From: Burkholderia ubonensis
GTDB taxonomy: Bacteria; Pseudomonadota; Gammaproteobacteria; Burkholderiales; Burkholderiaceae
Direction: 5' to 3'
Assembly (NCBI RefSeq): GCF_902833085.1
Contig: NZ_CADFEB010000002.1
Location: 744,001-808,000 of the forward strand
Length of the DNA: 64,000 nt
Part shown: positions 1 through 6,870 of the stretch, one piece after another
Position numbering within the stretch: position 1 is the first letter of the stretch
How the letters are laid out: each line of letters starts with the position of its first letter
Translations under genes and position numbers: made by a program
Notes under the pieces: model-generated
What the model was told of the DNA's origin: nothing
Databases searched by the model: none
What the model saw: the letters and a program-made list of their open reading frames with translations, nothing else

Positions 1-918
1 ATCCGTCGGCGCGGCGGCCGAAAGGTGGCTGTCTTGCTGGTCATCCTGCTGATCGGTATCGGATATGCGGGCTACAACGCTTTCGTCAGGGGCGGGCTTC
101 CGTTTCGCAGCGCCGTCAAGCGGGAGCTTCGTCAAGACCTGGATGCGTATAACGTTGCACCCGCAACGGCCATCAACTGCTCCGTAACCGAGGACGGCAA
201 CGTTCCGCCCAAGTCGTGCCTGGATTCCGCCGGAAGCGCAGCCGCGCCGCTCGTCTTTCTTTGGGGCGATTCGCACGCGGCGAACGTTTCTTATGGGCTC
301 ACATCGGACAAGCTCAACGAACTCGGCATTCGCCTTGCGGTTGCGATGAAGGGCGGCTGCCCGCCCGTCATCGGCTATCAGCCGACCCAATCGCCAAGGT
401 GCGAGGATTTCTACGTGCGCAGCCTGGAAAAACTCCGGGCGCTCAAGCCGGATGTCGTCATGCTGACCGGCTCGTGGTCGCTCTATTTCGAGAAGAAGGG
501 ATATAACGAGCTTGATTCGGCGGCGTTGGCCGACACGATTCGGGCCATCCGGCAGATGGGGGTCAGAAAAATCATTGTCGTCGGCTGCTTCCCGGTCTTC
601 GAGATCAGCCTGCCCAAACTGGGTGGAAGGCTGTTCATCCCGAATGAACGGGATCGCACATTCGAGCGGTTCGACACGACGCTCTACGGAATCGATGCGC
701 GTGTGAAAGAGGTTGCCGCGAAGGCTGGAGCGGACTTCATCTCTCCGCTGGACCATCTGTGCAACAAGAACGGGTGCGTGATTTCCGCCTCCAGCACGAA
801 GTACATTCCGGTCGCCTATGACGTCTCGCACATGACATATCCCGGATCCGGGTATTTCGTTGACAGGGCGATCAGCAAATCGACGTTCTCGCTATCCATT
901 CGGCGTGATGCCCCTTAG
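1..918 (+). CDS. C-terminal part of acyltransferase-3 family protein with SGNH domain (5' end outside window)
   Basis: The frame is open from base 1, so the start lies upstream. The visible part begins with Arg-rich residues and one hydrophobic segment (VLLVILLIGIGYAGY), as at the end of the membrane part of OafA/YrhL-type O-acyltransferases. A soluble SGNH hydrolase-like domain follows: block I is GDSHAAN and the last block is DVSHMTYPGSGYF with the catalytic-type His. In this family the membrane part and the periplasmic SGNH domain together acetylate surface polysaccharide such as LPS O-antigen. The family assignment is firm for the SGNH half; the membrane half and the substrate are inferred. 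The next gene, bamC, is unrelated in function. Confidence 0.75.
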   Translation: MRRRGGRKVAVLLVILLIGIGYAGYNAFVRGGLPFRSAVKRELRQDLDAYNVAPATAINCSVTEDGNVPPKSCLDSAGSAAAPLVFLWGDSHAANVSYGLTSDKLNELGIRLAVAMKGGCPPVIGYQPTQSPRCEDFYVRSLEKLRALKPDVVMLTGSWSLYFEKKGYNELDSAALADTIRAIRQMGVRKIIVVGCFPVFEISLPKLGGRLFIPNERDRTFERFDTTLYGIDARVKEVAAKAGADFISPLDHLCNKNGCVISASSTKYIPVAYDVSHMTYPGSGYFVDRAISKSTFSLSIRRDAP

Positions 919-1146
919 TGCCATCCCGGGCATGATGGTCCGGCAATGCTTGGCTGCCACGGTGCGCCATCGGAACGTGTCGGACGATGGAGGGCGGCAA
1001 GTTGCCGACAGACAATGCGTCATATTTTGTCTCCCGACCAGGCTGGCACCCGCATCAGTCAAGGCTGTCGCGGGTTTCTCCCTGCTGCGGACGGCTCGCG
1101 CCACGCGCCGACCAATCCCCCGGCCGGCACCGCGCATGCCCGCTTT

Positions 1147-1176
1147 TTGCACAGCCCGCCGTCGCACCGGTAAAAT
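1147..1176 (+). promoter_or_regulatory. Putative sigma-70 promoter of bamC
   Basis: A -35 like TTGCAC (1147-1152), an 18-nt spacer and a -10 TAAAAT (1171-1176) lie about 55 bases before the bamC start codon. The rest of the gap from 919 to 1146 shows no gene or clear structure. Confidence 0.5.
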
Positions 1177-1230
1177 ACAAGGTTGATCCACGGAAAGCGC
1201 CGTGATTTAGCGGAAGAGGATTCCCAGAAC

Positions 1231-2442
1231 ATGACTGATCTTCGTCTTACCAAGCGGTTCGCTGCAGTGCTCGCCACCGGCGTGCTCGTTGCCGGTTGTA
1301 GTTCGCCGTCGCCCACGAAAGTGGACTACAAGAGCGACTCGAAATCGAAGGAGGTTTCGCTCGCAGTTCCGCCCAACATGCTCGAGGAGACGGCCGATCA
1401 GCGCTCGTTGCCGCCGCAGGGCGGTGCAACCTCCCTGTCGGCGCTCCAGCAAGTCCAGCAGGCCGCGCCGTCCACCGATGCCGTCGTGCCGCCCGTGACC
1501 GGCATGCATATCCAGCGCGACGGCACCGAGAGCTGGCTCGTCATCGACGGCAAGAAGCCGGCCGACATCTGGCCGCAGGTCCGCCGCTTCTGGCAGGAAC
1601 AGGGCTTCCTGCTTGTCGTCGACCAGCGCGACAAGGGCGTGATGGAAACCGACTGGAACGAAACCCATCCGCAGATCAACGACGGCCTGATCCGCAGCGT
1701 GATCTCGAAGGCGATGGGCAATTCGTACGTGACGGCCGAGCGCAACAAATACCGCACACGTCTCGACGTGGCGCCGAACGGCGGTACCTACGTGTTCATC
1801 AGCCAGAAGGGGATGCGCGAAGCGCTGACCGGCCCGAACAACGACTCGAGCAAGTGGGAGCCGAAGCCGAACGATCCGGCGCTCGAGACGGAATACCTGA
1901 AGCGGTTGATGGCCGTCCTCGCGCAGAACGACCTGCGCGCGAAGAACGGCGAGCCGCCGATCGCCAATATCAGCGACACTCCGCCCGCGAAGGACAAGAA
2001 GGGCGCGGCGGACGCGTCGTCGAAGGCGGCGGCAGCGGCCATTGCGACGCAAAACGTCGCGCGTTCGTCGTCGCAGGGAACTGCCGATGCGAGCGATGCG
2101 GTGCCGTCCGAAGTCACGCTCGGCGAGGCGTACGATCGCTCGTGGCTGCGCGTCGGCCTCGCGCTCGATCGCGCCAACTTCACGGTCGACGATCGCGATC
2201 GCCAGAAGGGCCTGTATTTCGTGCGATACGTCGATCCGAAGGATCTGAGCGCCGCCGAGCAGGGCTTCTGGAGCCAGTTGTTCCACGGCAAGAAGGAAAA
2301 GCAGGCGAAGCAGTACCGGGTCAACGTGAAGGCGCTCACGCCGGATCAGACGCGTGTCGCGGTCGTCGACGAGTCGGGCGCGATCGATTCGTCGCAGCCG
2401 GCCCGTCAGATCATGGGGCTGCTGGTGAACCAGCTGCGCTGA
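1231..2442 (+). CDS. bamC: Outer membrane protein assembly factor BamC (lipoprotein)
   Basis: The 403-aa protein is a lipoprotein of the beta-barrel assembly machinery, which inserts outer membrane proteins. I chose the ATG at 1231, not the in-frame start at 1183, because it follows a purine-rich RBS (GGAAGAGGA) and begins directly with a lipoprotein signal: MTDLRLTKR, a hydrophobic stretch and the lipobox LVAGC with Cys23. The mature protein has a linker with Ser/Lys, then two BamC helix-grip-like halves (about residues 100-220 and 300-400) joined by an Ala/Lys/Ser-rich linker. The length is larger than in E. coli (344 aa), as is usual in Burkholderia. It appears monocistronic: its own promoter lies upstream and a strong terminator follows the stop. 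Confidence 0.9.
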   Translation: MTDLRLTKRFAAVLATGVLVAGCSSPSPTKVDYKSDSKSKEVSLAVPPNMLEETADQRSLPPQGGATSLSALQQVQQAAPSTDAVVPPVTGMHIQRDGTESWLVIDGKKPADIWPQVRRFWQEQGFLLVVDQRDKGVMETDWNETHPQINDGLIRSVISKAMGNSYVTAERNKYRTRLDVAPNGGTYVFISQKGMREALTGPNNDSSKWEPKPNDPALETEYLKRLMAVLAQNDLRAKNGEPPIANISDTPPAKDKKGAADASSKAAAAAIATQNVARSSSQGTADASDAVPSEVTLGEAYDRSWLRVGLALDRANFTVDDRDRQKGLYFVRYVDPKDLSAAEQGFWSQLFHGKKEKQAKQYRVNVKALTPDQTRVAVVDESGAIDSSQPARQIMGLLVNQLR

Positions 2443-2471
2443 TCGCAACGCCCACTCTGCTGCATTCGGGA

Positions 2472-2503
2472 AAGCCCGCCAGTTTTCTGGCGGGCTTTTT
2501 TTC
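2472..2503 (+). terminator. Rho-independent terminator of bamC
   Basis: AAGCCCGCCAG and CTGGCGGGCTT form an 11-bp stem with a short T-rich loop, followed by a run of T. It lies 30 bases after the bamC stop codon. Confidence 0.9.
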
Positions 2504-2563
2504 GTTCCGGCACCCGCTGCGTACTGTTTGTTCTTGTGTCGTTTCCGGATCGGTCCCCGCGAC

Positions 2564-2592
2564 GTGACGTTACGTAACATTCGGGTGTTACG
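2564..2592. promoter_or_regulatory. GTTACG-type upstream element before the candidate sigma-54 promoter
   Basis: The stretch contains the 10-bp perfect palindrome GTTACGTAAC (2569-2578) and a further GTTACG (2587-2592). It ends about 80 bases upstream of the -24 box at 2671, a typical distance for an enhancer-binding-protein site. Bases 2564-2575 (GTGACGTTACGT) recur identically, in inverted orientation, upstream of the repeat-lipoprotein operon at 39493-39504. The regulator is unknown. Confidence 0.4.
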
Positions 2593-2670
2593 GGCGACCG
2601 GGCGCAAGTCATGCCACGTTGCTTCGAAAATTTCCCTTTTAAATCAATGCGATGACGTTTTATCAGTATC

Positions 2671-2686
2671 TGGCATGAAATCTGCT
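2671..2686 (+). promoter_or_regulatory. Candidate sigma-54 promoter (-24/-12)
   Basis: TGGCATGAAATCTGCT has the invariant GG and GC exactly 10 bases apart, as required for RpoN promoters (consensus TGGCAC-N5-TTGCW). The -12 half is CTGC instead of TTGC and position 6 is T instead of C. Transcription would start near 2698. No protein gene follows; the next clear element is a chain of hairpins ending in a terminator. Confidence 0.5.
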
Positions 2687-2697
2687 TTTTATAGGCA

Positions 2698-2907
2698 GAT
2701 CATCAGGGCAGGGAGGATGGCGCCAGATCCCGGACACGCGTCGCGAGTGCGTGACAAACGGTATCGGCGCTTTAAATGCCGGCGCAACCCGCGCCGGCGC
2801 AATCGATGACGATCCGCGCGCGTGCGCGGATCTCGATGGCCCCGTCGCCTATCCTCGTAGGGCGACGGTTTCGCCCGCGCTTCCTGTGAAGCGCGGGCAA
2901 TTTTTTT
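2698..2907 (+). ncRNA. Candidate small regulatory RNA with consecutive hairpins and terminator
   Basis: Between bamC and the next gene lies a 210-base stretch with no convincing ORF but four strong hairpins in a row. Stem 1 is GCCGGCGC 2778-2785 with 2791-2798. Stem 2 is GATCCGCGC 2811-2819 with 2824-2832 (9 bp, tetraloop). Stem 3 is CCGTCGCC 2842-2849 with 2861-2868, whose 11-nt loop contains TCCTC, complementary to a Shine-Dalgarno sequence. Stem 4 is GCCCGCGC 2873-2880 with 2891-2898, followed by AATTTTTTT, a textbook intrinsic terminator. Upstream is a candidate sigma-54 promoter. A free-standing terminator with an exposed anti-SD loop is typical of trans-acting sRNAs. I do not recognise it as a named RNA. 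Confidence 0.6.
2873..2907 (+). terminator. Intrinsic terminator ending the candidate sRNA
   Basis: An 8-bp GC stem (GCCCGCGC with GCGCGGGC) with a 10-nt loop is followed by AATTTTTTT. It lies upstream of a + strand gene and 370 bases beyond the bamC terminator, so it must end a separate transcript. Confidence 0.85.
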
Positions 2908-2992
2908 GGGCGTCGATCATGTGCTGGGGCGCCGATACGGTCGCCGCGGGATTCGCGTATGCTCGGCCTCTTTCGAGACCGAGGAGGCTGGA

Positions 2993-3283
2993 ATGACGGA
3001 AATCGCAGTCGTCGCGCTGATCGTGGCGAAACCGGGTGAGGAGGAAAAGCTGCGTGTCGTGCTCGAGGGGATTGTCGAGCCGACCCGCAACGAGCCGGGC
3101 GCGCTGCAATACGACCTGCATCGCGATCTGAAGGAGCCTGCCCGGTTCGTGTTCGTCGAGCGCTGGGCGAGCGAGGCGGCATTGGCCGCGCATGCGGGTT
3201 CCGCGCACATTCGCACCTATCGCGAGGCGGCCGCGGACTGGATTGCGAGCTCGGAGATTCGCGTGTTGTCTAAGATCGTCTGA
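2993..3283 (+). CDS. Antibiotic biosynthesis monooxygenase (ABM) family protein, putative quinol monooxygenase
   Basis: The 96-aa single-domain protein starts MTEIAVVALIVAKPGEEEKL after a strong RBS (GAGGAGG, 2981-2987), which decides the start against the longer frame from 2906. The ABM ferredoxin-like fold is recognisable from the KPGEEEKLRVVLEGIVEPTR opening, the central EPGALQYDLHRD segment and the FVFVERWASEAAL / HAGSAHIRTY stretch. YgiN-like relatives oxidise quinols or small aromatics without cofactors; the actual substrate here is unknown. It is a monocistronic gene between the candidate sRNA and a GGGC repeat tract. Confidence 0.85.
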   Translation: MTEIAVVALIVAKPGEEEKLRVVLEGIVEPTRNEPGALQYDLHRDLKEPARFVFVERWASEAALAAHAGSAHIRTYREAAADWIASSEIRVLSKIV

Positions 3284-3284
3284 C

Positions 3285-3332
3285 GGGCGGGCGGGCGGGC
3301 GGGCGGGCGGGCGGGCGGGCGGGCGGGCGGGC
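3285..3332. repeat. Perfect (GGGC)12 tandem repeat
   Basis: Twelve uninterrupted GGGC units follow the ABM monooxygenase stop codon by one base and lie between two convergent genes. Runs of G-triplets with 1-base loops could form a G-quadruplex on the + strand. CCCG-rich sequence further on (3346-3360) could pair back with it. Such 4-bp repeats change length readily, but no reading frame crosses it. Confidence 0.95.
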
Positions 3333-3361
3333 GAGCGACCGAACTGCCCGCCCGGCCGGCG

Positions 3362-3619
3362 TCAGTGCGACGTGTCGGGTACGTCGAGGATCAGGATGAT
3401 CGTCCAGTCCGCGTCGCCGTCATGATGGTACTGGCGTTCGGCGACGATGAACGGCTGCTGCTTGCCTTGCGGGCCGAGAAAGAGCACGTCGCCTTCCATC
3501 GGCAGGCACTCGATCGGCGGGAGCGCGAGAAAGGCGTCGTCCGAGCCGCGCGGCATCAGTTGCTTGATCTTGCGAGTGGCGGCTTCCGTCCACTCGATGT
3601 CGAGTTGAATATTGCTCAT
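3362..3619 (-). CDS. Conserved hypothetical small protein
   Basis: The 85-aa protein begins MSNIQLDIEWTEAATRKIKQ. I start it at 3619 because GCGGAGGACAG just upstream is a good RBS; the longer frame to 3700 has none. It has no signal peptide or membrane segment, so it is probably cytosolic. The middle contains a Leu/Pro-rich stretch (FLALPPIECLPMEGDVLFLG) and the end a hydrophobic strand (WTIILILDVP), which suggests a small alpha/beta fold. I do not recognise a named family and assign no function. It converges on the ABM gene across the GGGC tract. Confidence 0.75.
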   Translation of the reverse strand: MSNIQLDIEWTEAATRKIKQLMPRGSDDAFLALPPIECLPMEGDVLFLGPQGKQQPFIVAERQYHHDGDADWTIILILDVPDTSH

Positions 3620-3698
3620 GCTGTCCTCCGCACCAGGGTGCGTACGGGGTGGAAAAGTTCGGTGCGCGACTGTAGCACAGCGTACCGGCGCCGCAACC

Positions 3699-3736
3699 AA
3701 AAAAGCCGAACCCGGTTGCCCGGATTCGGCTTTTTT
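3699..3736. terminator. Bidirectional-type terminator
   Basis: AAAAAGCCGAA and TTCGGCTTTTTT flank a 14-nt loop rich in CCGG, with A and T runs on the outer sides. It lies just after the stop of the minus-strand gene 3758-4027 and serves that gene. Confidence 0.85.
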
Positions 3737-3757
3737 GCTTATGCGGTGCCGCGGAAG

Positions 3758-4027
3758 TTACTGGCTTGCGGCGTCGGCCGGAGCAGCCTTCTTGACGGCC
3801 TTCTTTGCCGCCTTGTGGTGAGCTGCCTTCTTGCCGTGGTGTTCTTCGTGCATCGCCGGCTCGGCTGCCTGGGCAGCTTGCTGCTGCTGCAGGGCCTGCG
3901 CGCGCTGCTCGATCTCGGCAATCTTGGCCGGATCGGTGATGGTCTTGATTTCCGTGCTCTCTTGCGCATACGCTGCGCCAGCCAGCGCCGACATCGCAAC
4001 CAGGATAGCCAGGGACGTCTTCTTCAT
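3758..4027 (-). CDS. Small secreted His/Lys-rich protein
   Basis: The 89-aa precursor starts at 4027 after CGGAGG. The N-terminus MKKTSLAILVAMSALAGAAYA is a clear Sec signal peptide with cleavage after Ala21, so the protein is periplasmic or secreted. The mature part has a Gln/Ala-rich, probably helical, middle (residues 35-60) and a tail of His and Lys clusters (HEEHHGKKAAHH, then AAKKAVKKAAP). The His clusters could bind metal and the Lys-rich tail could bind polyanions; neither is shown. No named family is recognised. A strong terminator follows. Confidence 0.8.
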   Translation of the reverse strand: MKKTSLAILVAMSALAGAAYAQESTEIKTITDPAKIAEIEQRAQALQQQQAAQAAEPAMHEEHHGKKAAHHKAAKKAVKKAAPADAASQ

Positions 4028-4243
4028 TGCTTTACCTCCGCTAAGTGGTGATGAACCCGAGTGTTGCCGTTCAGTCTGGCGACCGCAATCGAGTGCGTGT
4101 CGAGTGTAACAAAAGTGACGGATCAATGCATTGGAACGGCCGCGCGGCGCAAGGCCGCGTTGAAGTCGCGCAACACTTGCCGCGTTTCGTCACGCGCGTG
4201 CCATGCGGCGCGGCGTGTTGCCGGGGCAAGTGTGAAGGTGTCC

Positions 4244-4960
4244 TCAGAACCACCCGAGCCGGCTGTACACGTGAAATTGCGCGATGCCGATCAATTCGTG
4301 CAACGCATGCTCGGCGTTGATCAGATTCTGCCGGCGAGGCAGCCAGCCGGTTCGCGCGTCGCGGCGATTGGCGTAGACCGGCTGTGCGTCGATGCCGAAG
4401 TGCCGGAAATCGAGCAGCGCACGTCGCATCTGATACGACGACGTGACGAGGATCGTCGCATCGACATGCCGTGAGCGTAGTATAGGCGTCGTGAACTTCG
4501 CATTTTCGTAGGTTGTGCGGCTGTTTGCTTCGAGCATGAGATCGCGCGGGTCGACGCCTTGGGCGACGAGATACGGCGCATACGTCGCGGCTTCGGTCGC
4601 GCCGTGCCGCTCGGGATCGCCGCCGGACACGATGACCGTGCAACGTTCGGCGCGCTGTCGGCAATCGCGGTACAGCGCGGCGGTCTTGCGAATGCGGGGG
4701 AAGCCGTCCGTGCGTGGCTCGAGCCGTCCGTCGATGCGCCGCGTTCCCGTGCCGAGCAGGATCAGCACGGTTTGCCCGTGCATGTCGGGGTGTTCGACGG
4801 GTGTCACGCCCGCCTGCGACCATGCGATCAACGGTGCTGCGAGCCAGCCCGTCGCAAGCAGCCAGAACAGCGCGAAGGCGGCCGCCGCGATCGTGCGCCG
4901 CCACTTGCGGCACAGCATGAAAACGACGAAGAGAAGTGCAAATGAATCGAACAGAATCAA
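4244..4960 (-). CDS. YdcF-like DUF218 domain protein, membrane anchored
   Basis: The DUF218 core runs from TVLILLGTGT through TVIVSGGDP, the ANSRTTYENA motif and VTSSYQMRRAL, the order seen in YdcF/SanA/ElyC relatives, which act in envelope metabolism in enterobacteria. Two hydrophobic segments precede it (LILFDSFALLFVVFML and TIAAAAFALFWLLATGW). The start is uncertain: the frame is open to 5101, the TTG at 4960 would keep the first membrane segment intact, and the ATG at 4918 would cut it. I chose 4960 because the bases beyond look like non-coding promoter sequence, but no good RBS supports it. The substrate is unknown. Confidence 0.75.
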   Translation of the reverse strand: MILFDSFALLFVVFMLCRKWRRTIAAAAFALFWLLATGWLAAPLIAWSQAGVTPVEHPDMHGQTVLILLGTGTRRIDGRLEPRTDGFPRIRKTAALYRDCRQRAERCTVIVSGGDPERHGATEAATYAPYLVAQGVDPRDLMLEANSRTTYENAKFTTPILRSRHVDATILVTSSYQMRRALLDFRHFGIDAQPVYANRRDARTGWLPRRQNLINAEHALHELIGIAQFHVYSRLGWF

Positions 4961-5118
4961 TTTGATTGGGGTATGGTGTCTTTTTATGGATGGCTGATGA
5001 TCTGGCCCCGACTCGACGCCGAGCGTCCAGCCTCCTGAACCGGTGGCGGCGCCGGCGGGCGGAGACCCCGCCCGGCGCGCTGCCTGGCATTGTCGCTGCA
5101 CTTTAAGAAAGAATCGAG

Positions 5119-5436
5119 ATGGCCACGTATTCCAACGAAGCGGTGCTCGACGCGCTGAGGCGGGTGCAGTATCGCCAGGTGCCGTGGGCGCGTCGTCCGG
5201 GCGTGTTCGAGTATCTGCGGTCGCTTGGGCTGATGGACACGGTCAGGCAGAAGACCGTTGCGCCTGCACCAGGCTTTCACGCGCCGGTCGACATCGCCGT
5301 GCTGACCGACAGCGGACGCGCCGAATTCGCACGCCTCGAACGCGACGAGAAATTGCCCGCCTGGACCGATCGCAGGATCGAGGATTACGCGCTGAGCGAA
5401 GCAAGCGCCGTCGCGATCCTCGAAAGCCGGCTCTAG
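5119..5436 (+). CDS. Conserved hypothetical protein
   Basis: The 105-aa soluble protein starts MATYSNEAVLDALRR and is divergent from the DUF218 gene. The N-terminal half is helical and basic (RRVQYRQVPWARRPGVFEYLRSLGL), and a later segment (VLTDSGRAEFARLER) resembles the end of a winged-helix reading head, where 'LT..G...' is common. This hints at a small DNA-binding-like fold, but there is no confident family match. There is no signal peptide. The RBS is weak (AAGAA). Confidence 0.65.
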   Translation: MATYSNEAVLDALRRVQYRQVPWARRPGVFEYLRSLGLMDTVRQKTVAPAPGFHAPVDIAVLTDSGRAEFARLERDEKLPAWTDRRIEDYALSEASAVAILESRL

Positions 5437-5463
5437 CGCATCAGGCCCGCCGGCAACTCGGCG

Positions 5464-5494
5464 AAAAAAAAGCCCGTATCGCGAGGATACGGGC
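5464..5494 (-). terminator. Intrinsic terminator for the minus-strand gene 5614-5862
   Basis: GCCCGTATC (5472-5480) pairs with GATACGGGC (5486-5494); on the minus strand this is followed by eight T (A run 5464-5471). It lies about 120 bases beyond the stop codon of the minus-strand gene. Confidence 0.85.
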
Positions 5495-5613
5495 GTACCG
5501 GATACTTTTTGCTGCTGCCACGCTGTGCTCATGGCAACGATGTTGACTCGCCACGCATCGCGCAGTTCCCGGACGCAGGCAAATTCTTTGTTGAAGACGG
5601 GCGGGGCGCCGGG

Positions 5614-5862
5614 TTACGGATGGCGGCGCGAATCCTGCGGCGGCAGGCCGACACGTGCGCGGGCATTGCTGGCGATGTCGCCGCGCAGGTCGCCGCGCGG
5701 TACCGTCTGGTTGGACTGTTCGGCGCCGGGCGGCGCATGCGGATTGCCCTTGTGTTCCTGCTGGCGGTGCGGCTGCCTGGCGTGGTCGTCCGCGTGCGCC
5801 GGCAAGGCAAGCGCCAGTGAAACGACAATGCCGCATGCCGCGAGCAGTGACATCGGTTTCAT
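5614..5862 (-). CDS. Small periplasmic protein, hypothetical
   Basis: The 82-aa precursor starts at 5862 after AAGGGAG. MKPMSLLAACGIVVSLALALPAHA is a Sec signal peptide, with cleavage probably after AHA. The mature ~58 residues are hydrophilic, rich in His, Gln, Pro and Arg (DDHARQPHRQQEHKG) and probably disordered. The function is unknown. About 75 bases upstream is a direct repeat matching the CpxR box, which would suit an envelope-stress protein, but this is only inferred. Confidence 0.7.
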   Translation of the reverse strand: MKPMSLLAACGIVVSLALALPAHADDHARQPHRQQEHKGNPHAPPGAEQSNQTVPRGDLRGDIASNARARVGLPPQDSRRHP

Positions 5863-5936
5863 GGCGGGCTCCCTTCAAGCCGTCGATGCGGCTCGCTGAC
5901 ATGACGCTAAGGTAAGCGTGGGAGTGCAGGCTTGCT

Positions 5937-5951
5937 GTAAATATTGGTAAA
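5937..5951. promoter_or_regulatory. CpxR/OmpR-type direct repeat
   Basis: GTAAA-TATTG-GTAAA is an exact match to the GTAAA-N5-GTAAA consensus known for CpxR in enterobacteria. It lies 75 bases upstream of the minus-strand gene for a small periplasmic protein. The responsible regulator in this organism is unknown. Confidence 0.4.
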
Positions 5952-6012
5952 TAGATGTATCGCCGCGCGACAGCGGAGCCCGGCGACGCGGCCCGTTCCG
6001 CGTGGCCGTTGC

Positions 6013-6045
6013 CGAAAAGAGACCGGGCGGCCGCAGCCGCCCGGT
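6013..6045 (-). terminator. Intrinsic terminator of the DUF4096 gene
   Basis: ACCGGGCGGC (6022-6031) pairs with GCCGCCCGGT (6036-6045) around a 4-nt loop, followed on the minus strand by CTCTTTTC. It lies 15 bases after the stop of the minus-strand gene 6061-6462. Confidence 0.85.
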
Positions 6046-6060
6046 TCGGTGTCCTGTCCT

Positions 6061-6462
6061 TTACGCCATCTTGACCGGTGCGCGCCAGGATTCCGGATTG
6101 GTCCAGAAGGCGCCGCGCAGGCGGTCGCGGCTCGGCGGTGCGGGCGGCTTGGCCGCGCTCGCGCCGATGCGGCCGCGCAGCGAGATCTGCCGGCCGCTCG
6201 TGCCGAGTCGCTTGACGATCTCGGCGAGCGTGCCGTCGGCTTGCCACTCGTCGAAGCGGCGGCGGCAGGTCGGCGGCGACGGATAGCGCCCCGGCAGCTT
6301 CGACCAGCCTTCACCGGTCGACAGCACCCACAGCACGGCATTCACCACCGAACGGGCTTCCACGCGGGGACGACCGCGACGCTCACTCCGTGCGGGTTCC
6401 GAACAAAACAGACCCTCGACCAGCGCCCACTCGTTATCTCTCAAATCGTCGAACAGCATCAT
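6061..6462 (-). CDS. Standalone DUF4096 (IS5/IS402-type transposase N-terminal) protein
   Basis: The 133-aa protein matches the N-terminal domain of IS5-group transposases: LRDNEWALVEGLF, GRPR, VVNAVLWVLSTGEGWSKLPGRYPS and TCRRRFDEW. In a transposase this part is followed by a DDE catalytic domain; here it is replaced by about 55 unrelated residues and a terminator, and no inverted repeats or flanking duplications are visible. A second gene of the same length and architecture lies at 33454-33855. It is therefore more likely a domesticated DNA-binding protein than a live transposon, although an old remnant cannot be excluded. Confidence 0.75.
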   Translation of the reverse strand: MMLFDDLRDNEWALVEGLFCSEPARSERRGRPRVEARSVVNAVLWVLSTGEGWSKLPGRYPSPPTCRRRFDEWQADGTLAEIVKRLGTSGRQISLRGRIGASAAKPPAPPSRDRLRGAFWTNPESWRAPVKMA

Positions 6463-6870
6463 GTCCTCACCTCAGCGAAGCAAACTCCGGTGCGCTGCCC
6501 TGCGCCGCGCACTCTTCAAGCACTCGATCACCAAGTGCCGGGTGGGGGCGTCCGGTCCGCCGGTGATGGATCTCAGGCGTTCCATCGGACGAAACCGCGC
6601 CCTGTGCGTCAGGTAAAAGCACGAAGCGTGCCACGTGGGAGGCATATCCCGCGAAAGCCGCTTGGCAGCGAGCTGACGGCTGCGTCAGCTAGGGGCGTAT
6701 AAGACGCCAAAATAACCCGCCAGCAAATCGGGACAATCACCAATCTTGTGCAATTCGCCCGCACCGCGTGCGTTTGCGCGCATATTGCACCGCAGCGAAA
6801 CATGTGCGACAGGTGCCGGATTCGCGCACTAGAATCGCGCATCGATGCCAGAGATTGATGAGGACAGGAC
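6463..6870. other. Intergenic region with LysR-gene promoter and an inverted repeat
   Basis: No gene is seen in these 408 bases between two divergent genes. AGCTGACG (6671-6678) and CGTCAGCT (6683-6690) form a perfect 8-bp inverted repeat with a 4-nt spacer, a possible operator or hairpin. A plausible sigma-70 promoter for the LysR gene is GCGACA (6806-6811), 18 bases, TAGAAT (6830-6835). Confidence 0.5.

Noticed and set aside
2528..2809. 93-codon ORF in the bamC downstream gap
   Set aside because: It overlaps the sigma-54 promoter and hairpins, is Arg-rich without a signal or family, and has no RBS.
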